The translations under genes and the position numbers were made by a program. A DNA stretch of 22,385 bases from Gaiellasilicea sp037721555 (GTDB lineage Bacteria > Actinomycetota > Thermoleophilia > Gaiellales > Gaiellaceae), in the NCBI GenBank assembly GCA_037721555.1, contig JBBJOI010000044.1:1-22385 (forward strand), read 5' to 3'. Under the pieces are notes generated by a model, which saw only the letters and a list, made by a program, of their open reading frames with translations, did not search any database and was not told where the DNA came from. Shown piece by piece: positions 1 through 6,673 of the stretch (positions are counted from its first letter, which is position 1; each line of letters opens with the position of its first letter).

Positions 1-33
1 CTTGCCCGCAGCCTGCCGCTGACCGTTTCGTGC

Positions 34-1110
34 CTAGCGGCGACCTTTCAGCTGCATGTTGGCTCGTCCCTCGGCCCCTGCTTTGGCCCAACGTTTCCGC
101 TCCTCCGCCTGCAGCCGCTTGTCGAGCCGGCGCTCGAGGTGGGCGAGCTCGCGCTGGAGCTTCCTGTAGCTGTCCCAGCGACCGAAGTCGAGGGTCCCTG
201 CCTCGAGCGCCGCCCGAACCGCACAGCCGGGCTCCGTGCGGTGGGCGCAGTCCGAGAAGCGGCACTGGGACGCCAGCTCCTCGACGTCACCGAACACCTC
301 ACCGAGGCCGTCCGCCGACTCCCACAACTGAAGCTCGCGCATCCCGGGCGTGTCCAGGATCAGGCCGCCTTGCGGAAGCAGGACGAGCTGGCGGGCAACC
401 GTCGTGTGCCGGCCCTCGCCGTCGGACTCCCGGATCGTGTTGACCGCGAGCAACTCCTCGCCGGCAAGCGCGTTCACGAGGCTGGACTTGCCCACGCCCG
501 ACGAACCGAGGAGCGCAGCTGTTCGGCCGGGCCGGAGATAGGAGCGGATGAGCTCCAGGCCGTCGCCGGTCAGGTTCGAGATCGGATGCACGGGCACGCC
601 GAAGGCGATGGCTTCGACGTCGAGCACCTGACGAGCCACCGTGGTCGACAGGTCGGTCTTCGTCAGCACGATCACGGGCTCAGCGCCGCTCTCCCAGGCC
701 AGCGCGAGGTAGCGCTCGAGCCGGCGGAGGTTGAGGTCTTCGTTCAGCGACGACACGAGAAACACCGTGTTCACGTTGGCCGCGAGAACCTGTTCTGCGG
801 CGGCGAGGTGCGCCACCTTGCGCGAGAACTTCGTGCGCCGCGGCAGGACGGCCTGGATCGTCGCGGTACCCTCGTCAGGCCGATGTGCGACTGCGACCCA
901 GTCGCCGACCGCTGGGAGGTCGCCGGACCCGGAGGCTTCGTGCTCGAGCCGTCCGGCCACCGTCGCGCGCAACTCCCCTCCGCCCGAGAGAAGGACGTAG
1001 GCGCCGCGATGTTGCACGGCGACACGCGCCGGGACGAGGCCCGCCGCAGCGTGGGGTTCGAAATCGTTTGTCAGCTGGTCTGACCAGCCGAGTTCTTGCA
1101 GTGCGTTCAA
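34..1110 (-). CDS. rsgA: Ribosome small subunit-dependent GTPase A (RsgA/YjeQ)
   Basis: RsgA is a circularly permuted GTPase that checks and helps mature the 30S ribosomal subunit. The permuted order is visible: the G4 motif TKTD comes first, then the P-loop GSSGVGKSS, then G3 DTPGMRE. These follow an N-terminal OB-like region and precede a C-terminal zinc knuckle (CRFSDCAHRTEPGC), all of which are RsgA hallmarks. I place the start at TTG 1108-1110, because AAGGAG (1117-1122) lies six bases upstream and the product then begins NALQELGW, as family members do. An upstream TTG at 1126-1128 would add six residues and overlap that Shine-Dalgarno site. The length of about 358 residues is normal. 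It is transcribed away from the 5'-nucleotidase gene. Identity is near certain; only the start is debatable. Confidence 0.96.
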   Translation of the reverse strand: MNALQELGWSDQLTNDFEPHAAAGLVPARVAVQHRGAYVLLSGGGELRATVAGRLEHEASGSGDLPAVGDWVAVAHRPDEGTATIQAVLPRRTKFSRKVAHLAAAEQVLAANVNTVFLVSSLNEDLNLRRLERYLALAWESGAEPVIVLTKTDLSTTVARQVLDVEAIAFGVPVHPISNLTGDGLELIRSYLRPGRTAALLGSSGVGKSSLVNALAGEELLAVNTIRESDGEGRHTTVARQLVLLPQGGLILDTPGMRELQLWESADGLGEVFGDVEELASQCRFSDCAHRTEPGCAVRAALEAGTLDFGRWDSYRKLQRELAHLERRLDKRLQAEERKRWAKAGAEGRANMQLKGRR

Positions 1111-1215
1111 GCGAGTCTCCTTGAGCAAAAGGGGCGGGAGGGCGCGCCTCGACGACGGCGCGTCGCGCCCAGCGTCTTGCGGTAGGGACTCGCGGAGGTT
1201 ACGACCGACGAGCCT

Positions 1216-1260
1216 CTAGCGCCGCTGGGCACTAGTGGCGAAGGGGGCAAGCTCGATCAT
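1216..1260 (-). CDS. Candidate 14-aa leader ORF upstream of rsgA
   Basis: A short ORF reads MIELAPFATSAQRR and stops at TAG (1216-1218). Its ATG (1258-1260) is preceded by AAGGAGGT (1266-1273) with a five-base spacer, the strongest Shine-Dalgarno match I see in the window. It ends about 105 bases before the preferred rsgA start, on the same strand. A strong ribosome site on so short a frame suggests a leader peptide or a coupled uORF. The coding case rests only on the start context; the peptide resembles nothing I know. It could also be a chance purine run. Confidence 0.4.
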   Translation of the reverse strand: MIELAPFATSAQRR

Positions 1261-1291
1261 GTTCGACCTCCTTCGTCGCCGGGATGTCTCC

Positions 1292-1320
1292 AGTATGCCT
1301 AGAACCGGTGTCGAGGTCGA
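1292..1320 (-). promoter_or_regulatory. Possible sigma70-like promoter for leader ORF/rsgA
   Basis: On the minus strand, TCGACC (1315-1320) is followed by a 17-base spacer and CATACT (1292-1297). Each hexamer matches four of six consensus bases. Transcription would start roughly 25-30 bases before the strong Shine-Dalgarno site of the 14-codon ORF. This is a pattern match only and is weak in a high-GC genome. Confidence 0.25.
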
Positions 1321-1532
1321 GTGGCGTTTGGTGTTCGTCGGGGTAGGGGGTAGAGTGCCGCCGGGCTCGAGCCCTGGCCGACCGCGTGTGCTCAGGCGAG
1401 CCGAAGCACGAACGAGGGGGAAAGAGGCGTTGTGTCTCAACCTGCCGAGCGACTGCGACCCGAGTCTCGACTCCGAGCCCTCCTTGTTGCATTCGTGGTC
1501 GGTGCCCCGACGCCTCCGACAGCAAGCGATTC

Positions 1533-1589
1533 GAACCAGACCACAAGCGATCTGAGACAGTGAACCAGACCACAAGCGATCTGAGACAG
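1533..1589 (+). repeat. Perfect 28-bp direct repeat, two copies, period 29
   Basis: The 28 bases at 1533-1560, starting GAACCAGACC and ending CTGAGACAG, are repeated exactly at 1562-1589 with one intervening base. The second copy ends inside the AGGGGAG Shine-Dalgarno site (1588-1594) of the nucleotidase gene. The repeat therefore lies in the upstream control region or 5' leader. The 29-bp period is close to three helical turns, which could place two protein-binding sites on one face of the DNA. It may equally be a recent slippage duplication. Confidence 0.9.
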
Positions 1590-1599
1590 GGGAGTTCAG

Positions 1600-3321
1600 A
1601 TGAAGAGGACGATGCTCGTGCTCGTAGCGGTCGCGCTGGCGGCCGTCGCGGCCGTGCCGACGGCGTCGGCGCAATTCACCCCGAGGCAGGGCAAGCCGAC
1701 GGTCGTCAAGCTGCTCTCGTTCAACGACTTTCACGGTCATCTCGAGGCCAACACGCCGGGGCGGATCAACGACCCAGTCACCGGCGCGAGCGTACCGGCC
1801 GGAGGCGCTGAGTACTTCGCCACGCACATGAAGGCTCTCGGCTCCGAGGACAGGGACACGTTCGTCGTCGCCGCCGGGGACATGATCGGCGCCACGCCGC
1901 TGCTGTCAGGGCTCTTCCATGACGAGCCCACGATCGAGTTCCTGAACCTGATCGGCACCGACAGCGTCGGCGTCGGGAACCACGAGTTCGACGAGGGCAA
2001 GGACGAGCTCCTGCGCATGCAGTTCGGCAACCAGCTCGGCGGCGACGGCTGTCACCCTGCCGACGGCTGCCAGGACGGGACGCCGTTCTTCGGCTCGATG
2101 TTCGGCTATCTCGCCGCTAACGTGGTCCTCGAAGGCACGAAGAACCCGCTGCTTCCGTCGTACGAGATCTTCGAGACCTCGGCCGGCAAGATCGCCTTCA
2201 TCGGCGAGACGTTGGAGAACACGCCGCTGATCGTGACGCCCTCGGGCGTCGCGGGGCTCGACTTTCTCGACGAGGCCGACACCGCGAACGCCCTCATCCC
2301 GGAGCTCCGGGCGCAGCGGGTGAAGACGATCGTGCTGCTGCTGCATCAGGGCGGCTTCCAGAACGCTCCGTACTCCCGCGGCTTCCAGGACGTGAACGCG
2401 TGCGAGAACTTCAGAGGGCCTGAGCTGGTCGACGTTGTCAATCGGCTCGACCCGGAGATCGACGCCGTCGTGAGCGGGCACACACACGCGGCGTACGTCT
2501 GCAGGATCAACGGACGGCTCGTGACGGGCGCGTCCTCCTTCGGCCGCCTGATCACCTCGGTCGAGCTCTCGATCAACGCGCGCTCCGGCGACGTTGTCTC
2601 CACGAGCGCGAAGAACAACGTGGTCACCCAGACCGTGGCGAAGGATCCGGCGGCGTCCCAATTGCTCGCGCACTACAAGGGATTCGCGGACCCGATCGCC
2701 AGCCGGGTCGTCGGCTCGATCACGGGCAGCCTGCTCGCCGGCAGGGACGGCGGCGACAACGCGGCCGGAGAGTCGACGATGGGCGACGTAATCGCAGACG
2801 CACAGCTCGAGGCGACGAAGCCGGCGGACTTCGGCGGCGCTGTCGTCGCGTTCATGAATCCCGGCGGCATCCGCGGCAGCCTGATCTACACCCGCACCGA
2901 CGGCCAACCGCAGCCGGTCACCTACGGAGAGCTGTTCACGGTTCAGCCGTTCTCGAACACGTTGGTCGTCAAGACGTGCACGGGTGCGCAGATCGAGGCG
3001 CTGCTCGAGCAGCAGTTCGTCGTGAACCGCATCCTGCAGGTGTCGAACAGCTTCCGCTACAGCTACAGCGCCAGCGCACCCGTCGGCAACAAGATCGACC
3101 CGGCGTCGATCAAGATCGACGGTGCCACAGTGGTGCCCACGTCCGCGTATCGAGTGACGATGAACAGCTTCCTCGCCGACGGCGGCGACGGATTCACCGT
3201 CTTCACCCAGTGCACGAACCAGCTGGGCGGTGAGGTCGACCTCGATGCACTCGTCCGCTACTTCGAGAAGCACTCGCCGATCGCGCCGCCACCGCTCGTC
3301 CGCATCACCCGGCTGCCGTAA
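1600..3321 (+). CDS. Exported 5'-nucleotidase/metallophosphatase (UshA-like)
   Basis: This is a secreted two-domain 5'-nucleotidase-type enzyme that removes phosphate from nucleotides or related esters outside the membrane. Residues 1-24 form a signal peptide ending in ASA. The metallophosphatase signatures follow in order: FNDFHGH (residues 41-47), AAGD (91-94), GNHEFD (126-131), LLLHQGG and SGHTHAAY. A C-terminal 5_nucleotid_C domain follows, with MNPGGIRG and a YGELFTVQPF segment, the usual substrate-specificity half. The ATG is set by AGGGGAG five bases upstream. The 573-residue length is normal, and I see no cell-wall anchor. The gene stands alone between a divergent neighbour and a strong hairpin. 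The exact substrate cannot be read from sequence. Confidence 0.93.
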   Translation: MKRTMLVLVAVALAAVAAVPTASAQFTPRQGKPTVVKLLSFNDFHGHLEANTPGRINDPVTGASVPAGGAEYFATHMKALGSEDRDTFVVAAGDMIGATPLLSGLFHDEPTIEFLNLIGTDSVGVGNHEFDEGKDELLRMQFGNQLGGDGCHPADGCQDGTPFFGSMFGYLAANVVLEGTKNPLLPSYEIFETSAGKIAFIGETLENTPLIVTPSGVAGLDFLDEADTANALIPELRAQRVKTIVLLLHQGGFQNAPYSRGFQDVNACENFRGPELVDVVNRLDPEIDAVVSGHTHAAYVCRINGRLVTGASSFGRLITSVELSINARSGDVVSTSAKNNVVTQTVAKDPAASQLLAHYKGFADPIASRVVGSITGSLLAGRDGGDNAAGESTMGDVIADAQLEATKPADFGGAVVAFMNPGGIRGSLIYTRTDGQPQPVTYGELFTVQPFSNTLVVKTCTGAQIEALLEQQFVVNRILQVSNSFRYSYSASAPVGNKIDPASIKIDGATVVPTSAYRVTMNSFLADGGDGFTVFTQCTNQLGGEVDLDALVRYFEKHSPIAPPPLVRITRLP

Positions 3322-3324
3322 CAA

Positions 3325-3360
3325 CGGTGAGCGGGGGCGGCTCGCCGCCCCCGCTCACCG
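3325..3360 (+). terminator. 17-bp perfect hairpin after the nucleotidase gene
   Basis: Four bases after the TAA stop, CGGTGAGCGGGGGCGGC (3325-3341) pairs perfectly with 3344-3360, leaving a nominal two-base turn. No T-run follows, so this would be a GC-rich, actinobacterial-style terminator or an mRNA 3'-end block rather than a classical intrinsic terminator. It separates the nucleotidase from azlC, whose ATG is only 13 bases further on. Confidence 0.75.
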
Positions 3361-3373
3361 GTAGCTTCGGCGC

Positions 3374-4021
3374 ATGGAGCCTTCTCGTCTTCGCGACGGC
3401 CTCCGCGCCGCAGCGCCACTCGCCCTGGCGCCGATCCTCTTCGGCGCCTCCTTCGGCCTGCTCGCCGGCGACGCCGGGCTCGGCTGGGCAGGCGCGATCC
3501 TGATGTCTGCGACGACGTTCGCCGGATCGGCGCAGTTTGCCGCGGCCTCGATCCTCGATTCGGGCGGCGGCGCGGCTGCCGCCATCGTCGCGGCACTGCT
3601 CCTGAACGCCCGCTACGTCCCATTGAGCGTGTCAGTCGCGTCCATCTTCCCGGGTTCGCGTCGTCGTCGTCTCGTCGAGTCGCAGTTGATCGTCGACGAG
3701 TCGTAGGCCCTCTCCGGACGCGGCGGCCGCTTCGACTACCACGTCCTCGTCGGTGCGAGACTTCTCTTCTATGTGCTCTGGGTGGCCGGCACGGCTCTGG
3801 GTACGGTGGCGGGCGATCTCCTCGAACCGAACGCGATCGGCCTCGACGCCGCCTTTCCGGCGCTCTTCCTGGCGCTGCTGGCTCCCTACCTTCGCTCGCG
3901 GCGCGCTCTAGCGGCGGCGCTGCTGGCGGCGTCGATCACCTTCGTGCTCATCCCGTTCACGCCGCCGGGAGTTCCCATCGTCGCCGCCGGCGTCTTCTGC
4001 CTGCTGGGGTTGCGGCGATGA
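3374..4021 (+). pseudogene. azlC: AzlC-family amino-acid exporter subunit, interrupted by an in-frame TAG
   Basis: AzlC is the large membrane subunit of the AzlCD branched-chain amino acid exporter. The frame opens with a typical AzlC N-terminus: ILFGASFGLLAGDAGLGW, then SATTFAGSAQFAAAS and LNARYVPLSVS. It reaches VDES and stops at TAG 3704-3706. The same frame then continues without a shift through ALSGRGGRFDYHVLVGAR and several membrane segments (LFYVLWVAGTALG, LDAAFPALFLALLAPYL) to TGA 4019-4021, giving 110 + 104 residues around the stop. In relatives the position after DES is usually tryptophan, so TGG to TAG is the likely single change. No Shine-Dalgarno is visible. It is either a nonsense pseudogene, a sequencing error, or, much less likely, a readthrough site. 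Confidence 0.85.
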
Positions 4022-4073
4022 GCACCGAGTTGCGCCGGTGAACACAAGGTTGTGGAGGTGAGCACAGGGTGGG
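4009..4073 (+). repeat. Degenerate 20-bp tandem repeat forming a stop/start ladder
   Basis: Start-like triplets sit exactly 20 bases apart at 4018 (ATG), 4038 (GTG) and 4058 (GTG), each in an RTGARCAC block preceded by a GTTG-type block. The azlC stop overlaps the first as ATGA. ATG 4018 opens a seven-codon frame (MSTELRR) ending in TGA 4039-4041, which overlaps GTG 4038. That GTG opens another seven-codon frame (VNTRLWR) ending in TGA 4059-4061, which overlaps GTG 4058, the azlD start. The azlC tail also ends L-R-R-stop, so the azlC/azlD junction appears to have been duplicated twice. All codon boundaries were read directly. Confidence 0.8.
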
Positions 4074-4366
4074 TCGTCGTCCTGATCGTGGGAGCCGTGA
4101 CCGTGCTCTTCAAGGCGGCCGGTCCAGTCTTCATCGGCCGTCGCCCGCTGCCGCCGCGCCTGCTCTCGCTCGTGGAGGTGCTCGCTCCCGCGATGCTGGC
4201 GGCGCTCGTCGTCACGCAGGCCGTGGGTGCCGATAGGCAACTCGTCTTCGACGAGCGCCTGCTGGGACTTGCGGCCGCAGTGATCGCGCTGCGGCTGCGA
4301 GCGCCACTCATCGCGGTGATGGTCGCGGCGGCGGCGACGGCGGCCGTCGTGCGACTGCTGACGTAG
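4058..4366 (+). CDS. azlD: AzlD-family membrane protein
   Basis: AzlD is the small partner of AzlC in the branched-chain amino acid exporter. The product has about 102 residues and four hydrophobic segments (WVVVLIVGAVTVLFKAAG, LLSLVEVLAPAMLAALVV, LLGLAAAVIALRL, LIAVMVAAAATAAVV). It carries the conserved RRPLPPRL loop between the first two. I choose GTG 4058 over GTG 4052 because AAGG lies eight bases upstream and because the same RTGARCAC start block recurs 20 and 40 bases earlier. Translation probably depends on coupling from azlC through two mini-ORFs. If azlC is truncated at its amber codon, azlD may be poorly translated or non-functional. Confidence 0.85.
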   Translation: MSTGWVVVLIVGAVTVLFKAAGPVFIGRRPLPPRLLSLVEVLAPAMLAALVVTQAVGADRQLVFDERLLGLAAAVIALRLRAPLIAVMVAAAATAAVVRLLT

Positions 4367-4389
4367 GACATCGCAGAGCGAGCGGGACG

Positions 4390-4409
4390 CTGATTCGAGC
4401 CGCGATCAG
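4390..4409. terminator. Weak hairpin between convergent genes
   Basis: CTGAT plus CG (4390-4397, with one bulged T) can pair with CGATCAG (4403-4409) around an AGCCG loop. It lies 23 bases after the azlD stop and 90 bases beyond the convergent Nudix-like gene's stop. It could act as a bidirectional terminator. It is short, and no T-run follows. Confidence 0.3.
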
Positions 4410-4499
4410 AGCCCGAATGAAACGGAAGCCTTGTGTCGCCGGAACGGCCCTGAGCGACTCGCTCGCCCCGCCGACGAAGCGTCAGTCTAAGCCGGTTTC

Positions 4500-5183
4500 T
4501 CAAACGGGCGGGCGCAGAGCGGCGAACTGATCCGTGACTTCCAGACGCCGGGCCCGGAAGCGGAAGAGCGCCGCCGGTCGGCCGCCCGCGCGGCCCGGAT
4601 CGCGCCGGCCTCCCGCGGGCTCGAGCACCGCGCGCCGCAGGAGCACGCGCTTCAGGTTGGTGGCCGAAACCTCGTGCCCGAGCGCGGCCACGTAGAGCTC
4701 GCGCAGCTCCGGCAGCGTGAAGAGAGGTGGTGCGAGGGCGAAGCCGACGTTCGTGTACGAGAGCTTCCCCCGCAGCCGGCCACGCCCGGCGAGCACGATC
4801 TCGCCGTGGTCGAACGCAAGCGGCGGCAGCGCATCGACGGCATGCCACGAGGTGTCGGCCGGCAGCCGCGGATCGGCGTCAGCCGGCACGAGGCCGAGGT
4901 AGGCGGTGGCGAGCTCCCAGCGTGATGGATCGCGGTCAGGGTCGCTCCAGGTGCCGAGCTGCTCGGCATGCGTGAGCTCGGAGACGTCCACCTTCGCCGC
5001 GAGGTGGCGACGGATCGACGTGTCGAGCGGTTCACGGGCCTCCAGCGTGCCTCCGGGAAGGGCCCACACGCCTTTGAATGGCTTGCGCGCACGCTGCCAG
5101 AGCAGGACCCGCAGCTTGCCCTCACGGACCTGCAGGACGACAGCGAGAACGGCATGGCGGGGGGCTGTGGTAGGATCTTCCAT
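4500..5183 (-). CDS. NrtR-like regulator: degenerate Nudix domain with winged helix
   Basis: The first ~145 residues are a Nudix fold: VLAVVLQVREGKLRVLLWQRA, then GVWALPGGTLEARE. The Nudix helix is catalytically dead. G45 and E51 are kept, but the REUxEExGU core reads R59-H-L-A-A-K-V-D-V, losing the metal-binding glutamates. The C-terminus (about 150-227) looks like the winged helix of NrtR regulators, with LRELYVAALGHEVSATNLKRVLL. NrtR proteins sense ADP-ribose-type metabolites with an inactive Nudix domain and repress NAD or pentose genes. The ATG has only a weak GAGAG upstream. A 21-bp palindrome abuts the start, and the neighbouring divergent BMP lipoprotein is the obvious candidate target. 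The ligand and regulon are inferred. Confidence 0.8.
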   Translation of the reverse strand: MEDPTTAPRHAVLAVVLQVREGKLRVLLWQRARKPFKGVWALPGGTLEAREPLDTSIRRHLAAKVDVSELTHAEQLGTWSDPDRDPSRWELATAYLGLVPADADPRLPADTSWHAVDALPPLAFDHGEIVLAGRGRLRGKLSYTNVGFALAPPLFTLPELRELYVAALGHEVSATNLKRVLLRRAVLEPAGGRRDPGRAGGRPAALFRFRARRLEVTDQFAALRPPV

Positions 5184-5185
5184 GG

Positions 5186-5206
5186 TTTTCGACTCTCAGG
5201 CTAAAA
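5186..5206. promoter_or_regulatory. Imperfect 21-bp palindrome between regulator and lipoprotein
   Basis: The stretch 5186-5206 reads TTTT-n-G-n-CT-nnn-AG-n-C-n-AAAA, an imperfect palindrome centred at 5196. It lies two bases upstream of the regulator's ATG and 22 bases before the lipoprotein's ATG. The position suits an autoregulatory operator that also controls the divergent gene. It broadly resembles AT-flanked NrtR sites, but I cannot confirm the match. Confidence 0.45.
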
Positions 5207-5227
5207 CTTAGCGAAAGGCTCTTCCCG

Positions 5228-6289
5228 ATGCTTGGGTACACGTCTCGCCTCCTGCTGCTCGCGCTGCTCGTACTCATGGCAGCGGCGGCCGCCGGCTGCG
5301 GCTCCGACGCCGACGAAGCGGCCGCACCCCCTACGACGGCCGGGACCGACGCGGCGGAGGAGAAGCTCAAGGTCGGCCTGATCACAGATCTCGGCCAGCT
5401 CGACGACGACGGCTTCAACGAGCTCGCCTTCAAAGGGCTCACGCGGGCGGAGAAGGAACTGGGGGTCGAGGGACGGGTGATCGAATCCGCTTCGGCTGCC
5501 GACTATGTCCCGAACATGACCTCGCTCGCCCGCAAGGGCTACGACCTGATCATCGGCGTCGGCTTCTCGCAAGGTGACGCGATCGGTAAGGTGGCGCGGC
5601 GTTTCCCAGAGGTGAGCTTCGCGATCATCGACGTCGACCAGGCGTTCGTCCCGGGCAAGCCGGACAACGTGCAGGGGCTGCTCTTCCGCGAGGAGGAGGT
5701 GGGTTACCTCGTCGGCTATCTGGCGGGGCTGGCGGAGAAGCGCCGTGTGGGCCCAGACGTGATCAGCGCCGTGGGCGGCATGAAGGAGCCCCCTGTCGAC
5801 CGCTTCATCGCCGGTTACCGCGCGGGCGCCGAGAAGGCCGCACCCAAGGTGAAGCTACTGCTCGACTACTCGCAGGACTGGGACGACCAGGCCAAGTGCA
5901 AGGAGCTTGCTCTGAACCAGATCGCCCGCGGCTCGGGCGTCGTCTTCCAGGTCGCGGGCGGGTGTGGCCTCGGTGCCCTCAACGCCGCCGGTGAGCGGAA
6001 GCGCTGGGGCATCGGCGTCGATGCCGACCAGTCTCACCTCGGGGCCCACATCCTCACGAGCGCCCAGAAGGGCGTCGACGCCGCCGTCTTCCTCACGATC
6101 CAGCGGCTTCTGGACGGAAGCTTCGAGGGTGGCGGCAACTCGACCTTCGGCCTCAAGGAGGAGGGCGTCGGGCTCGGCAGGGTGAGCGCGAAGGTGCCCG
6201 AGGCGGACGTGGACGAGGTCGAGAGGATCGAGCAGCAGATCGCGGAGGGGGAGATTGCCGGAATTCCGACAGAGGTGACGGCGGGTTAA
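5228..6289 (+). CDS. BMP-family (PnrA/Med-like) substrate-binding lipoprotein
   Basis: This is an extracellular lipid-anchored binding protein of the basic membrane protein family, whose characterised members bind purine nucleosides for ABC importers. A hydrophobic signal (LLLLALLVLMAAAAAGCG) ends in an AAGC lipobox, followed by an acidic Thr/Ala-rich linker. The mature domain opens KVGLITDLGQLDDDGFNELAF, the family signature with the nucleoside-contacting D-D-x-x-F/N region. It continues with DLIIGVGFSQGDAI, EVGYLVGYLAG, SAVGGMKEPPVDRF, VFQVAGGCGLGAL and WGIGVDADQSH. AAAGG (5214-5218) lies nine bases before the ATG. No ABC ATPase or permease follows, so its transporter is encoded elsewhere. 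Divergence from an NrtR-like regulator hints at a nucleoside or NAD-precursor ligand (inference). Confidence 0.92.
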   Translation: MLGYTSRLLLLALLVLMAAAAAGCGSDADEAAAPPTTAGTDAAEEKLKVGLITDLGQLDDDGFNELAFKGLTRAEKELGVEGRVIESASAADYVPNMTSLARKGYDLIIGVGFSQGDAIGKVARRFPEVSFAIIDVDQAFVPGKPDNVQGLLFREEEVGYLVGYLAGLAEKRRVGPDVISAVGGMKEPPVDRFIAGYRAGAEKAAPKVKLLLDYSQDWDDQAKCKELALNQIARGSGVVFQVAGGCGLGALNAAGERKRWGIGVDADQSHLGAHILTSAQKGVDAAVFLTIQRLLDGSFEGGGNSTFGLKEEGVGLGRVSAKVPEADVDEVERIEQQIAEGEIAGIPTEVTAG

Positions 6290-6412
6290 GCACCCTGGTC
6301 TGCCGCGGACAACGTCCTTCCTGACCGACCATCGACCCTGGTGCCTACCGGAACCTTCCCGGCGGGCCATGTCCCAGGCTCAAAGCCTCGGACGTGCCCT
6401 CACCGCCAGGGT

Positions 6413-6661
6413 TCAGCCGCCCGCGATCGCGGCGACGATTCGCACCTCGGCCGCGGGGGCGAGGGGCTCGGCGAGATCCTTGACCCGCTCGCCGTCCACA
6501 TAGACGTGGACGAGCGAGCGCACCTCACCGCGCTCGTCGAGCACGAGGTCGGCGACCGGGAGCCCGGCGAGCGCATCGCGGAGCGACACCGCCTCGACCT
6601 CGAAGCGCTTCTGCCCGCCGGCCTCGGCGGCGAGGAGGCCGGGGAGGAAGACGACCGCCAT
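6413..6661 (-). CDS. MoaD/ThiS-family ubiquitin-like sulfur carrier
   Basis: This is an 82-residue beta-grasp protein with the features of MoaD/ThiS sulfur carriers. It has an N-terminal strand (VVFLPGLLA), an amphipathic segment SLRDALAGLPV, the HVYVDGERV strand, AEVRIVAAIAGG near the end, and the C-terminal Gly-Gly that is adenylated and thiocarboxylated in the family. No MoaE, MoeB, ThiG or ThiF gene lies in the window, so a molybdopterin or thiamin role is not supported by context. It lies downstream of the Asp-box propeller gene on the same strand, separated by a large inverted repeat. The ATG (6659-6661) has no convincing Shine-Dalgarno. The partner process is unknown. Confidence 0.85.
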   Translation of the reverse strand: MAVVFLPGLLAAEAGGQKRFEVEAVSLRDALAGLPVADLVLDERGEVRSLVHVYVDGERVKDLAEPLAPAAEVRIVAAIAGG

Positions 6662-6673
6662 CGCCTAGAGACC

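Larger units (their letters stand above)
1129..1599. other. 471-bp divergent intergenic region
   Basis: This region separates rsgA (-) from the exported nucleotidase (+). It holds the candidate leader ORF and promoter on the rsgA side and the 28-bp tandem duplication on the nucleotidase side. Between about 1321 and 1530 I see only scattered open frames without coding character. A short palindrome (GGGCTCGAGCCC, about 1363-1374) superficially recalls a tRNA arm, but no cloverleaf can be built around it. Confidence 0.6.

Noticed and set aside
1340..1400. tRNA-like stretch around GGGCTCGAGCCC
   Set aside because: No acceptor stem, anticodon arm or conserved tRNA bases can be placed on either strand.
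1533..1589. CRISPR-like repeat
   Set aside because: There are only two copies with a single base between them, no spacers, and no cas genes.
1906..3324. 472-codon open frame antisense to the nucleotidase gene
   Set aside because: It mirrors the codon bias of the real gene, is Arg/Val/Glu-rich without domains, and has no start signal.
6290..6412. Repeated ACCCTGGT words after the BMP gene as a terminator
   Set aside because: They are mostly direct, not inverted. The single inverted match is over 100 bases away and short.
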